This document shows positions 6,880 through 14,989 of a stretch of DNA of 15,017 nucleotides, piece after piece. Position 1 is the first letter of the stretch. Each line of letters begins with the position of its first letter. A program made the translations under genes and the position numbers. Origin of the DNA: JBKPCD01 sp046727175 (GTDB taxonomy: Bacteria > Acidobacteriota > Vicinamibacteria > Vicinamibacterales > 2-12-FULL-66-21); the NCBI GenBank assembly GCA_046727175.1, contig JBKPCD010000162.1, positions 1 through 15,017 on the forward strand. The letters run 5' to 3'. Below the pieces are notes generated by a model. The model did not search any database. It was not told where the DNA came from and saw nothing but the letters and a program-made list of their open reading frames with translations.

Positions 6880-8085
6880 TTAGCGCTTCTGATGTCTGGT
6901 GAACGCCTCGGCGATCCGTCGGGCAGACGGGTCAACGCCCTTGGCATTCGTCACGTTGGCTGCGGCGGCAATCGCGAGACCGAGATCCGGGAACGTCAGG
7001 AGCGAGACGGTGCCGCCCATGGGGCTGCCCCGGTGACTGACCATCCGTGCCGGCTCGCCGGCGAGTTGGACACTGCTGACGGTCCAGCCCAGCGCGTAGG
7101 TCGTGGACGCTCCAGACACGAGGCGCGTGGGCGTCTGGAAGGCGGCGATCGTCTCCGCCTTCAACAGCCCGGGCTTCAGCATCGCTGAGCCGAGTCGCAC
7201 GAGGTCCGTCGGCGTGGAGAGAAACGCGCCAGCGCCCGCTAAACAGGAGTAGTCCGGCCGCGACGCCTCCTTGACGCCGAGCCGCGTGCGCAGGACCGAC
7301 CTCGGCGAGTAGAACGGCGCGAGGGCGTCGAGGCCGTCGGTTTCCGCGACTACGGTGCGCTCCATGGCGAGGCGCTCGAACACCTGGCGGACCATGAAAC
7401 GACTAAAAGGCTCCCCGGCCGCCCCTTCGACTGCCGCGCTGACCAGAACCCAGCCCCAGATGGAGTAGCGGTGCTGCGTGCCCGGCTCAAACAACAGCGG
7501 GTCGTCGGCAAGCATCGCCACCGCTTCGTCGAGGCTCCGACAGTGTTGGGCAGGCATGGCGTCGTTGTTGTCGCCGCGGATGCGGTGGACGCCGCCGACG
7601 TCGCCCATCAACTGGCGCGTGGTAAGTGTCCATTGCTTTTCAGGATACGCCGGAACATAGCGCTGCACCGGCGCATCGAGATCGAGGCGTCCGCGGTCGT
7701 GCAAAAGGGCGGCGCCAACCGCCGTCAGCGGTTTTGAGAGGGCACCGAGACGGAAGCGTGTGAGCGGCGTGACCGGCGTGCGGCCATCGACGTCGGCCCA
7801 GCCGAAACCTTCGGCCCAGACGATCTCGCCATCCACGGCGACGGCCACCGAGAGGCCAGGCAGGTTGTCACCGACGACCAGTGCGCGCGCGAGCCGCCTC
7901 GATTCCTCCACGGGACCCGCGTACCGGTCGCTGTACGCGGCGGCCGCCGTCGATGGCACTGCCGCGGCATCTTCGTGAACGGGCCTCGTCGATGCGAACC
8001 AGAGGGCTCTGCCGCCCACGACCAACAGGACCACGGCAAAGAGCAGGGCGAGCGCCGCCTCGGCACGCCAGTGTGTCGATCTCAC
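6880..8085 (-). CDS. LACTB-like serine-hydrolase fold protein with altered catalytic motifs
   Basis: The product has 401 residues, an N-terminal membrane anchor (about 10-30) and an extracytoplasmic class C beta-lactamase-like domain. Segments such as GLSVAVAVDGEIVWAEGFG, LDLDAPVQRYVPAYPEK and TTRQLM resemble LACTB, the mitochondrial filament-forming protease, and bacterial relatives. The expected SxxK serine is missing: the motif reads ALSK (A115-K118). Where relatives carry YxN, this protein has YSI (207-209), and where LACTB has HLSGI it has DVGGV. The third motif, HRG (351-353), is kept. So the protein is probably catalytically altered or a pseudoenzyme. Serine S117, next to the lysine, might be an alternative nucleophile, but that is a guess. 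Start is GTG with no ribosome-binding site, possibly leaderless. Confidence 0.75.
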   Translation of the reverse strand: MRSTHWRAEAALALLFAVVLLVVGGRALWFASTRPVHEDAAAVPSTAAAAYSDRYAGPVEESRRLARALVVGDNLPGLSVAVAVDGEIVWAEGFGWADVDGRTPVTPLTRFRLGALSKPLTAVGAALLHDRGRLDLDAPVQRYVPAYPEKQWTLTTRQLMGDVGGVHRIRGDNNDAMPAQHCRSLDEAVAMLADDPLLFEPGTQHRYSIWGWVLVSAAVEGAAGEPFSRFMVRQVFERLAMERTVVAETDGLDALAPFYSPRSVLRTRLGVKEASRPDYSCLAGAGAFLSTPTDLVRLGSAMLKPGLLKAETIAAFQTPTRLVSGASTTYALGWTVSSVQLAGEPARMVSHRGSPMGGTVSLLTFPDLGLAIAAAANVTNAKGVDPSARRIAEAFTRHQKR

Positions 8086-8091
8086 GCTGCG

Positions 8092-8120
8092 ATATTAAAG
8101 ACCTTTGCCATACAAAGCAA
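8092..8120 (-). promoter_or_regulatory. Candidate promoter giving a leaderless LACTB-like transcript
   Basis: On the minus strand TTGCTT (8115-8120) and TAATAT (8092-8097) are separated by exactly 17 bp. The hexamer ends 6 nt before the GTG start at 8085. Transcription would therefore begin at or next to the start codon, which fits the absence of a ribosome-binding site. The -10 matches consensus at four of six bases, so this is a candidate only. Confidence 0.4.
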
Positions 8121-8392
8121 ATCGCCGACTAGTTGAGGAATAACCGCACGAACACGTCGATCTGTGCGTTCTCGCCACGTGCGCGCCCTGGGGCGACAGT
8201 GTCGATACCGCTCGACTGGAACGATTGGGTGAACCACCGGCGCGCTGGACGCTTCTGTCAGTGCCACGGCGTCTCGATCGTCTCCGAGCGGATCCGTGGA
8301 AGGACTATTGGCAAAGCGCTCAAACCATTTCGGCCGCTTCATTCCCGGCGGTCACGCGCGTGTCGTCGAGGTAATGTTGACCGACACCTGAT
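8121..8392. other. Intergenic region between ADOP permease and LACTB-like gene, nothing recognised
   Basis: About 270 bp follow the permease stop on the minus strand. I found no gene of recognisable family, no RNA and no clear terminator. Confidence 0.4.
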
Positions 8393-10978
8393 CTACTCCG
8401 TTCTGAGCACCGACATCGGAGTCAGCCGCACGGCCCTCCACGCCGGCACCAGTGTGCCGGCGAACACCGTCAGGAGCGCCACGGCGACGGCGGTGACGAA
8501 GGTTGCGGGATCGCTCGGCGCGACGCCGAAGAGCAATGCGCTCATTCCTCGAGCGGCCGCATAGGCACCCAGCACGCCGGGTACGATGCCGAACAGCGCC
8601 AGCCGCATCCCGTCTGCGAGGATCATCCGTCCCACGCGCGCTGGATCCGCGCCCAGTGCGAGGCGTACGCCGATCTCCTGTGACCGCTGTGAGACGGTGT
8701 ACGCGAGAAGCCCGTAGATCCCGACCGCAGAGAGCAGGATCGCCACCACCGCGAACACGCCCAGCACCTGGAGCTGGCCCCGGCGGCTGGCGGTCTCGCC
8801 CGCGATCACCTCGTCCATCGCACGCACTTCGGCAATCGGCTGCTCGGCGTCGATCGAACGGACGATCTGGCGGACGGCAGACACGAGCGCGTTGCCCTGG
8901 CCCGAATGCCGAATCACCAGATCCTTGGGGTCGAAGGCGCCGGGGAATGGATCCGGGGCCTGCGCGGCGGGGAGATAGATTTGGGGCTCGCTGGTCCGCT
9001 CCAACCCGCGGACCTTGATGTCGCCGACCACCCCCGCGACGGTCCGAGTGTCATCCAGGTGCCGGAAGGTCCTGCCGATCGGATCCTGGCCGGGCCAGTA
9101 ACGTTCAGCGAACGAAGCGCTCACGACGGCGACCCACGCACGGTCGCCGCGGTCGTCGTCTTCGACATCACGGCCGCGGTGAAGGGGAATGCCCATCGTC
9201 CTGAAGTATTGCGGGGTGACCCAGCGATGGCTGACGACGTCTCTGCGCGCGCGTGGCACCTCTCGGCCAGGGATTTCGACCGCGGTGACGAGACCGGTTA
9301 TTACCATCGGCAGCCCGCTGGTGAACGCCGCGCTTTGCACCCCGGGCAGGGCCCGCACTCGCGCGAGCACCCGATCGTAGAACTGGACGCGCTGCACCGG
9401 CTTGTCGTACTTCGGCCGCGGCAGGGCCATGTTGAGCGCGAGCACGTTCTGAGGCCTGAAGCCCGGGTCGATCGCTTGTACCCGCCAGACAGCCCTGATC
9501 AAGAGGCCGGACGTAATCAGCAGGACCACCGACATCGTGACTTCGACCGTGACCAAAACGGCCCGGAGTCGCTGCTTCGCTCCGCCACCTGCGCGAACGC
9601 CCTCGCGAAGCGCGTCGAATGTGGTGCGACGGCCTGCACGAATCGCGGGAAAGAGACCGAACCCCAGTGCCGTGAGCGTCGTGAACAGCGCCGCGAAGGC
9701 GATCACCCGCAGGTCCAGGCGGGGTTCGGTGGCGATGGGCAGCGTGTCAGGAACGAGGCTGGCAAACAGCGGGACGCCGGCGGCGGCGACGAACAGGCCT
9801 GCGGCGCCGCCGAGCAGCGTCAGGGTCAGGCTTTCGGTGACGAGCTGCCGCATCAGCCGTTCCCTCCCCGCGCCGAGCGCGGCCCGTACCGCGAGCTCAC
9901 GCTCGCGTGCCGCGGCCCTCGCGAGCAACAGATTGGCCAGATTGGCGCAGGTGAGGAGCAACAGGCACAGGCTCGCGCCGCCGAGCGCCATGAGCATCAG
10001 GCGGAAGCGGGGTGACATGTTCTCCCGCATCCGGAAGAAGCTGATCCCGGTCTCGGCGTTCGTCTCGGGGTAGTCGCGGGCCAGGCGAGCGGCAATGACC
10101 TCGAGGTCGGCGCGGGCCTGCTCGAACGTGACGCCCGGTTTCAGACGCGCTACTGCGTGAATGTACGTGTTCGTACGGTCCGCGTAATCCTCGTTCTGGA
10201 ACGTCAGCGCGGTCCAGAGCTGAGCATCGCGCGTGGGGAAGTAGAAACCGCGGGGCATGACGCCGATGATCGTGTGTGGCACGCCGTCGAGGTGGACCGT
10301 CCGGCCCAGCACCGATGGGTCGGCCCCGAACTGGGACTGCCACAACCCATAACTGATGACGGCTGCACGGCGATCGTCCTCGCGCGTGTCGAACACACGT
10401 CCGAGCGCGGGCGTCACGCCGAGCAGCGGGAGCACATCCGGCGTCACCGGTGTGATTGCGAGGCGGCGTGGTTCGCCGATCCCCACGAGGTTGCCGGCGC
10501 TGCCCGTGAACGCGCCCATCGCCCCGAACGACGAGCTCATCGCCTTAAAGTCGCGATAGTTGGCCGGCGAGAGCTCGTTCATGCAGCCCCATCCCGCCCC
10601 CGTCCGTGGTCCTTCGCACGCACGCACGAGCGCGTCGGGATTGGCAAAGGGCAGGGGGCGGAGCAGCACGAAATCCGCGACCGAGAACGCCGCGGTATTG
10701 GCGCCTACGCCAAGGGCGGTCACCAGGATGGCGGTGAGCGCAAAGCCGGGCGCGCGGTTGAGCGTGCGGGCCGTGTAGCGCAGATCCTGCTTCAGGATGT
10801 CCCAGTGGACGGCCGGTGCATTCATGATCACCTCGTGAAGAACCCCGAACCACAGCGCGATACGCGCGGCACCGCGGGCGTTGCGCAGGCGGATGCGGAA
10901 GATCGCCTCCATTTCGTCGCCGTAGTCCGCGCGGAACGACGCGGGATACAGGTAGAGAAGGAGACGGTAGATCCGCAT
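8393..10978 (-). CDS. ADOP-type MacB-like ABC transporter permease
   Basis: This is an 861-residue membrane protein of the ADOP (acidobacterial duplicated orphan permease) group, FtsX/MacB-like permeases found in large numbers in Acidobacteria without an adjacent ATPase gene. The N-terminal 65 residues (MRIYRLLLYLYPASFR, ..DYGDEMEAIF) are the ADOP prefix. They are followed by the DLRYTARTLNRAPGF segment, a first transmembrane helix (about 80-105), a MacB-type periplasmic domain (DALVRACEGPR ... WGVALTFQNEDY-like region), and helices near 340-365, 395-450 and 490-515. A second periplasmic domain and three C-terminal helices complete the duplicated FtsX arrangement. The likely role is an efflux or envelope function needing a separately encoded ATPase. 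Start is ATG 10976-10978, overlapping the PadR stop as TGATG; a GTG one codon up is also possible. Confidence 0.9.
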   Translation of the reverse strand: MRIYRLLLYLYPASFRADYGDEMEAIFRIRLRNARGAARIALWFGVLHEVIMNAPAVHWDILKQDLRYTARTLNRAPGFALTAILVTALGVGANTAAFSVADFVLLRPLPFANPDALVRACEGPRTGAGWGCMNELSPANYRDFKAMSSSFGAMGAFTGSAGNLVGIGEPRRLAITPVTPDVLPLLGVTPALGRVFDTREDDRRAAVISYGLWQSQFGADPSVLGRTVHLDGVPHTIIGVMPRGFYFPTRDAQLWTALTFQNEDYADRTNTYIHAVARLKPGVTFEQARADLEVIAARLARDYPETNAETGISFFRMRENMSPRFRLMLMALGGASLCLLLLTCANLANLLLARAAARERELAVRAALGAGRERLMRQLVTESLTLTLLGGAAGLFVAAAGVPLFASLVPDTLPIATEPRLDLRVIAFAALFTTLTALGFGLFPAIRAGRRTTFDALREGVRAGGGAKQRLRAVLVTVEVTMSVVLLITSGLLIRAVWRVQAIDPGFRPQNVLALNMALPRPKYDKPVQRVQFYDRVLARVRALPGVQSAAFTSGLPMVITGLVTAVEIPGREVPRARRDVVSHRWVTPQYFRTMGIPLHRGRDVEDDDRGDRAWVAVVSASFAERYWPGQDPIGRTFRHLDDTRTVAGVVGDIKVRGLERTSEPQIYLPAAQAPDPFPGAFDPKDLVIRHSGQGNALVSAVRQIVRSIDAEQPIAEVRAMDEVIAGETASRRGQLQVLGVFAVVAILLSAVGIYGLLAYTVSQRSQEIGVRLALGADPARVGRMILADGMRLALFGIVPGVLGAYAAARGMSALLFGVAPSDPATFVTAVAVALLTVFAGTLVPAWRAVRLTPMSVLRTE

Positions 10979-11331
10979 CACACTTTCCGTGGCGCAAGGC
11001 CCCTCGCGCGCGCGAGGTCGAGCATCTGCGCCAGCCGGCGCGACTCGGCCATGGCGACTTCGCGGCCGAACGGCGTGATCCGGTAATAGCGCCGGCGCTC
11101 GTCGCCCATGTCTCTCGCCGGGCGCGAGCTGATCTCGCGAATCAGCCCCTGCTGCACCATCCGGTCCATTGACCGGTACAGCGTGCCGGGGCTCAGCTTC
11201 AACGCGCCGCCGGTGCGAGCGGCGACGTCCTTGATGACGGCGTAGCCGTGACGATCCTCATCGGCCAGCGCCACCAGGATGTGAAAGGTGGCCTGGGGCA
11301 GTGGCAGCAGCGATTCGGCTTCGGTCTTCAC
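10978..11331 (-). CDS. PadR-family transcriptional regulator
   Basis: The 117-residue product is a short PadR winged-helix repressor. The DNA-binding domain shows LPQATFHILVAL (helix 1), DRHGYAVIKDVAART (helix 2), LSPGTLYRSMDRMVQQGLI (recognition helix) and the RRRYYRITPFGREVA wing, followed by a C-terminal helix for dimerisation. The GTG at 11329-11331 is chosen because residues before it do not look PadR-like and because a -10-like hexamer ends 6 nt upstream. The frame is open further up (to 11703) by chance. It overlaps the ADOP permease gene by TGATG; PadR-ADOP pairs are a common acidobacterial arrangement, so it most likely controls that permease and itself. The inducer is unknown. Confidence 0.88.
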   Translation of the reverse strand: MKTEAESLLPLPQATFHILVALADEDRHGYAVIKDVAARTGGALKLSPGTLYRSMDRMVQQGLIREISSRPARDMGDERRRYYRITPFGREVAMAESRRLAQMLDLARARGLAPRKV

Positions 11332-11352
11332 AGTGTGAGTATATCCACAGTG
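11329..11352. promoter_or_regulatory. Candidate PadR operator: direct repeat CACAGTG overlapping start and -10
   Basis: CACAGTG occurs at 11329-11335 and 11346-11352, 17 bp apart, one copy covering the GTG start codon of padR and the other just upstream of a minus-strand TATACT (11338-11343). The hexamer ends 6 nt before the GTG, so the transcript could be leaderless. A protein bound to both repeats would block the promoter, as expected for autorepression. No good -35 was seen. Confidence 0.35.
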
Positions 11353-11452
11353 CACATAGTTGGACGTCCGGAACGAGGGTTCGGTTGGCTGGGGGTGGGT
11401 GCGGCAGTGAGGGCAGTTGGAGCGGGCTGTCGCGACCAGCCGATCGAATAGC

Positions 11453-11832
11453 GAGCCGCACGATCCGACATCAGGCATCCTTACGGCATCGTGCGGGACC
11501 ACTTCGAGACCTTTCGTGCACAGGCCGCGTCGCTGCGGGACGGCGACGGGCTTCCGTGCTTCGTCGAGCAGGAGTTCTGCGACTTCCTGCGGTGCGGATG
11601 CCTCGCGGCTGGCCGCCCCTCGCGCAGGAGCGGCTGCACAGAACCAGCGATGGAGAGATCTGGCTGACGCTGCCGCACCGCTGGGGCCGACGGGACGACC
11701 CACCTGCGCTTCGACCCGCTGGAGCTGCTGGAGCTGCTAGCAGTGTTAACACCGAGGCCGGGGGTGAACCTGATTCTGTACTACGGCACCTTGGCCCCAC
11801 GCGCGGCGTGGCGCGCCGCGCTTGTTCCGGCT
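11453..11832 (+). pseudogene. IS91-family transposase relic
   Basis: On the plus strand, opposite to its neighbours, three pieces of one protein can be read across two frames. EPHDPTSGIL (about 11453-11481) is followed, after a lost base, by YGIVRDHFETFRAQAASL, then GLPCFVEQEFCDFLRCG (to 11613). Directly after, in a different frame, comes PPLAQERLHRTSDGEIWLTL (11613-11684). One extra G then shifts the frame to ADGTTHLRFDPLELLELL and NLILYYGTLAPRAAWRA (to 11832). These match the N-terminal zinc-binding region and the C-terminal part of Y2 transposases of the IS91/IS801 type, which are about 400 residues long. The zinc-finger and catalytic-tyrosine part, roughly 250 residues, is deleted at 11613. 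The relic is certainly inactive. It lies just upstream of padR. Confidence 0.75.
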
Positions 11833-11880
11833 AGGAAAGACGTTAGGAGCTTTGCCATATCCCATCTCCCATTTCCTATG

Positions 11881-11905
11881 AGGCCGTCCGTTCTTTCAGC
11901 GGCCT
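11881..11905. terminator. Weak hairpin at the kinase gene end
   Basis: AGGCCG (11881-11886) pairs with CGGCCT (11900-11905) around a 13-nt loop. The right arm overlaps the stop codon of the kinase gene on the minus strand. No T run follows. It may help end that transcript but is short, so the call is weak. Confidence 0.25.
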
Positions 11906-14855
11906 AGCGCACCGTCACAGCGCCGAAGTACCGATCCAGCCACTCGAGCGTTTCGGTGATCGTCTGCGGCCGCGGAATGTTGTGGCCGGTCTCGTAGACG
12001 ACCCAGCGCTTGTCGGGCTCGCGGACGCCGAGCAGGTTGAACACGAAGCGCTGAGAGACGTCCACGGGGAAGAAGAGATCGTACCGTCCATTGAGCATCA
12101 AGGTCGGAACGCGCACCCTCGGTGCAAAGTTGATCGCTTCAACTTCGGGTCGCGCGCGCTGAGAATAGAATCCACCAACGTAGAAGATCGCAAGCTTGAG
12201 TCGTGGCTCGGCGGCGACCATGATCGTGCCCATGGCTCCGCCCCAACTCCGGCCGACGTATCCGATCTTGTCGCGCGCGATCTGCGGCCGCGTCTCGAGA
12301 TAGTCGACCGTCCGCTGCACGTCCTTCGACCACATGATCACGTGGTCGCGGTAGAGCGTCGTCATCGCAGGAAAGTCGGACGTCAGCTCGCTCTGTCGCT
12401 CGTGTGTGGCCTTGTAGACGGGATAAGCGACCGCGCGCCCACTCCGAATCACGAAATCGCTCACCTCCATCATGCGCGCGACTCCGTCTTCGCTGGATCG
12501 CTGGTGCAGCGCGTTGATGCCTGGAAAGTACACCAGCGTCTGGTACGGTGGTGACGCGCGCTTCGGTAGGAAGAGATGAACGGTCATGCGCTCGCCACCG
12601 TACGCCGCGTTGAGTTCGACGGCCTCGTGACGCCAGTCGCGCGGCGTGTCGTCGGTCGATCGGACCGCCGGTGCGAGGTCACCGCGATCGTACGCATACA
12701 GACCTTGAAACGCATGAAACACTTCGTCAGAGACAGGCCGCTCGGTGCTGAAGTCGCGGAACACGAAGGGAACGGGGTCCGTCAGTGTGCGCGCGAGAGG
12801 CTCATGCGATGTCAGCTTCATGCACCGAAAGCCGAGCGACGGGCTGCGGTCCCACGGCGATCGTGCGTCGGCATCGTTGAAGAAGTATGCCGGATCGGAC
12901 CACCCGCCACCGAGCGTATATCGACGATCGCCGCCTGCCTCGTTCCAGCACCATTCCTTCACGTTGCCCGCGAGATCGTGCGTTCCGTAGCGACTCACGG
13001 CGCCTGATTGTCCGACGGCAACCGGGCCGTCACTCAGATATCGGCCGCGCGGCAGGAGCACGTCGCTCGTGGCGCGACGATCCGCCACAACGCTCCAATG
13101 AAAGATCGTGGGCAAACGCTTGCCTGCAAACTCCGCGTACGCCGCTGCTTCGTACCAACTCACGCCCTCGACCGGAAGATTATCTTTGCCTTCGGGGTAC
13201 GTGCCGAGCTCCCACGCGGCGGGCCCGGGTCGTCCGGTCCGGTCGTGAAACTGCGTCATCGCCGTCTCCCACGGCACCTCACGACGGTCCTTGATGAACG
13301 GCTGCGTCCAGAATCGCCGATCGTTGTAGCCGCCGCGATCCACGAAGCTCTTGAACTCGCGATTCGTGACTTCGTAGCGATCGATCCAGAAATCCTGCAG
13401 CTCGAAGGGCGCGATGTGCTCCAGCCCGGCGATGGCAAGAAGTTGAAGGCCCCTCGGAGACGCACGCACCATCCCGGACGGTCGGGTCTCGGGCGTGTCG
13501 AGCACGTATGCATACGGGACATCCGGCGCGAGTCGAAGGAGAGTGATGTATCGCGGCAGCAGGCCAACGTCCTCGACGGGCACGAAGCCGGGTCTCTCGA
13601 TCCGCCACTCGAGCAGATTGCGCGGAATGCTGGAACCTCGAATCGGCGTGTGACCCAGAAGCTGCCACGGCTCTCGATCGTTGCGGTACGGGCGATAGTA
13701 GACAGCCGTTCCATCGGGTACCGAGTCGATGTCAATCTTTCGCGAAACGGCCTGGAACAGCCGCTGCTCTTCGCTATTGCCCGCGAGATACGGCTCGATC
13801 TTCCGAGCGAGATTGAACGCCGCGTAGTACTGTTCGCGCTCCGCCAGGCGAGCGAGCTCGGGGAGCGCATGTTCGCGCGCCCAACCGGCGCGCGACGATC
13901 GCTGCCGGTACGACCAGCCTCCGAATGCAAGCGACACTGCGATCGCCATGACACCGGCGACGAGCACGCGCTTCCGCCGCGCCGACATCGGCGAACGGAT
14001 CGGCGCGCCACTGCCCGACGATGTGATTCGATGATTCTCCGAGACTTGCGCGACGTCCACGGCTGTGAGCCGTCGTGCCCCAGGATCCTTCTGAAGCACA
14101 CTGTCAACGATCGATTCCAGCCAATCCGGCACATCGGGTCGAAGCTGCCGAATTGGCACCGGCGATCGCTCGACGATCGCGTGCATCGTCGCGAAGACGG
14201 TCTCGCCTCGAAACGGCAGCTTGCCCGTCAACATCTCGTAGAGCGTGACACCGAGCGCCCAAATGTCGGCTGCCGGCCCGACCGGCTCGGCGCGGACCTG
14301 CTCGGGCGCCATGTACGCCACGGTGCCGAGCGTCTGTCCGTCGGACGTCACGCGGGTCGAGGTGGGCCCATCTGGCGAAACGGGCAGGGCGAGACCGAAG
14401 TCCAGAATGCGTGCGTGGCCGTCTGGACCGACCATGATGTTTGCCGGCTTCAGATCACGGTGGACGACACCGGCGGCGTGCGCGTGCGCGAGTCCACTCG
14501 CAACCTGCGCGAGAATCGCGATCACATCAGTCAACGGGAGCGGCCCAAGTGCCAACCGGTCCTTCAGCGTCGTCCCGGGACAGTAGGCGAGCGCGATGAA
14601 CGGCATCGATTCCCATTCACCGATTTCGTGCACTGCGGCGATGTTGGGATGATCGAGAGCGCCTGCAATCTGCGCCTCACGCACGAGCCGCCGGACGGCG
14701 CTCTCGTCGGCAGCCGCACTCCCCGTGAGGAACTTCAACGCGACTTTGCGTTTCAGCCTGACGTCCTCGGCGAGATAGACGATGCCGAGGCCTCCGGCGC
14801 CGAGCGGCGCTTCCACCTGAAAATGGCCGACGAGTGCGCCTGAGGTGAGAGTCAT
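11904..14855 (-). CDS. Ser/Thr protein kinase - PEGA - FGE-like - alpha/beta-hydrolase fusion
   Basis: This is a 983-residue multi-domain protein. Residues 10-265 are a complete Hanks-type kinase: GAGGLGIVY loop (19-27), K41, E60, HRDLKPAN (132-139), DFG (152-154) and APE (183-185). A transmembrane helix at about 297-313 places the rest outside the cytoplasm, with a PEGA-like module (VPDGTAVYY ... GHTPIRGSS, about 374-430). Residues 460-680 are a formylglycine-generating-enzyme/EgtB-like domain (VEGVSWYEA, GNVKEW, GGGW...SLGFR). Its two catalytic cysteines of FGE are replaced by D654 and F659, so formylglycine chemistry is unlikely. Residues 745-980 are a dienelactone-hydrolase-like alpha/beta hydrolase with GRSWG (nucleophile S870), D926 and H958. 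Kinase-FGE fusions are known in Acidobacteria; the hydrolase tail is less usual. ATG start with no strong ribosome-binding site. Confidence 0.88.
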   Translation of the reverse strand: MTLTSGALVGHFQVEAPLGAGGLGIVYLAEDVRLKRKVALKFLTGSAAADESAVRRLVREAQIAGALDHPNIAAVHEIGEWESMPFIALAYCPGTTLKDRLALGPLPLTDVIAILAQVASGLAHAHAAGVVHRDLKPANIMVGPDGHARILDFGLALPVSPDGPTSTRVTSDGQTLGTVAYMAPEQVRAEPVGPAADIWALGVTLYEMLTGKLPFRGETVFATMHAIVERSPVPIRQLRPDVPDWLESIVDSVLQKDPGARRLTAVDVAQVSENHRITSSGSGAPIRSPMSARRKRVLVAGVMAIAVSLAFGGWSYRQRSSRAGWAREHALPELARLAEREQYYAAFNLARKIEPYLAGNSEEQRLFQAVSRKIDIDSVPDGTAVYYRPYRNDREPWQLLGHTPIRGSSIPRNLLEWRIERPGFVPVEDVGLLPRYITLLRLAPDVPYAYVLDTPETRPSGMVRASPRGLQLLAIAGLEHIAPFELQDFWIDRYEVTNREFKSFVDRGGYNDRRFWTQPFIKDRREVPWETAMTQFHDRTGRPGPAAWELGTYPEGKDNLPVEGVSWYEAAAYAEFAGKRLPTIFHWSVVADRRATSDVLLPRGRYLSDGPVAVGQSGAVSRYGTHDLAGNVKEWCWNEAGGDRRYTLGGGWSDPAYFFNDADARSPWDRSPSLGFRCMKLTSHEPLARTLTDPVPFVFRDFSTERPVSDEVFHAFQGLYAYDRGDLAPAVRSTDDTPRDWRHEAVELNAAYGGERMTVHLFLPKRASPPYQTLVYFPGINALHQRSSEDGVARMMEVSDFVIRSGRAVAYPVYKATHERQSELTSDFPAMTTLYRDHVIMWSKDVQRTVDYLETRPQIARDKIGYVGRSWGGAMGTIMVAAEPRLKLAIFYVGGFYSQRARPEVEAINFAPRVRVPTLMLNGRYDLFFPVDVSQRFVFNLLGVREPDKRWVVYETGHNIPRPQTITETLEWLDRYFGAVTVR

Positions 14856-14918
14856 GACTGGGAGCGGCGCTCCATTCCAGCGATTCGTGGTCGAAGAGTC
14901 CCGCCTGGAGGATATCGG

Positions 14919-14927
14919 ATTGTAGCA
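14919..14927 (-). promoter_or_regulatory. Candidate extended -10 promoter of the kinase gene
   Basis: On the minus strand TGC precedes TACAAT, an extended -10 (TGnTAnnnT type) with five of six consensus bases. It would give a leader of about 57 nt before the ATG at 14855. No -35 was needed or seen. An almost perfect palindrome, GGAGCGGCGCTCC (14861-14873), lies in the leader just upstream of the start. Confidence 0.4.
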
Positions 14928-14989
14928 AGAATCGTGAAGACCTCGATCCGAGCCATCGCGGCTACACTTGCGGAGCGTTCATTCGAGGG

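Noticed and set aside
10978..11703. A 241-residue extended PadR protein
   Set aside because: The upstream part has no resemblance to PadR, crosses the -10-like element and reads antisense through the transposase relic.
13008..14843. Long plus-strand open frame of 611 codons
   Set aside because: It is antisense to the kinase fusion gene, with arginine- and histidine-rich composition typical of a GC-rich shadow frame.
14861..14873. Palindrome in the kinase leader as a regulator site
   Set aside because: The 6-bp arms around one base are short and occur easily by chance in GC-rich DNA; no second copy was found near by.
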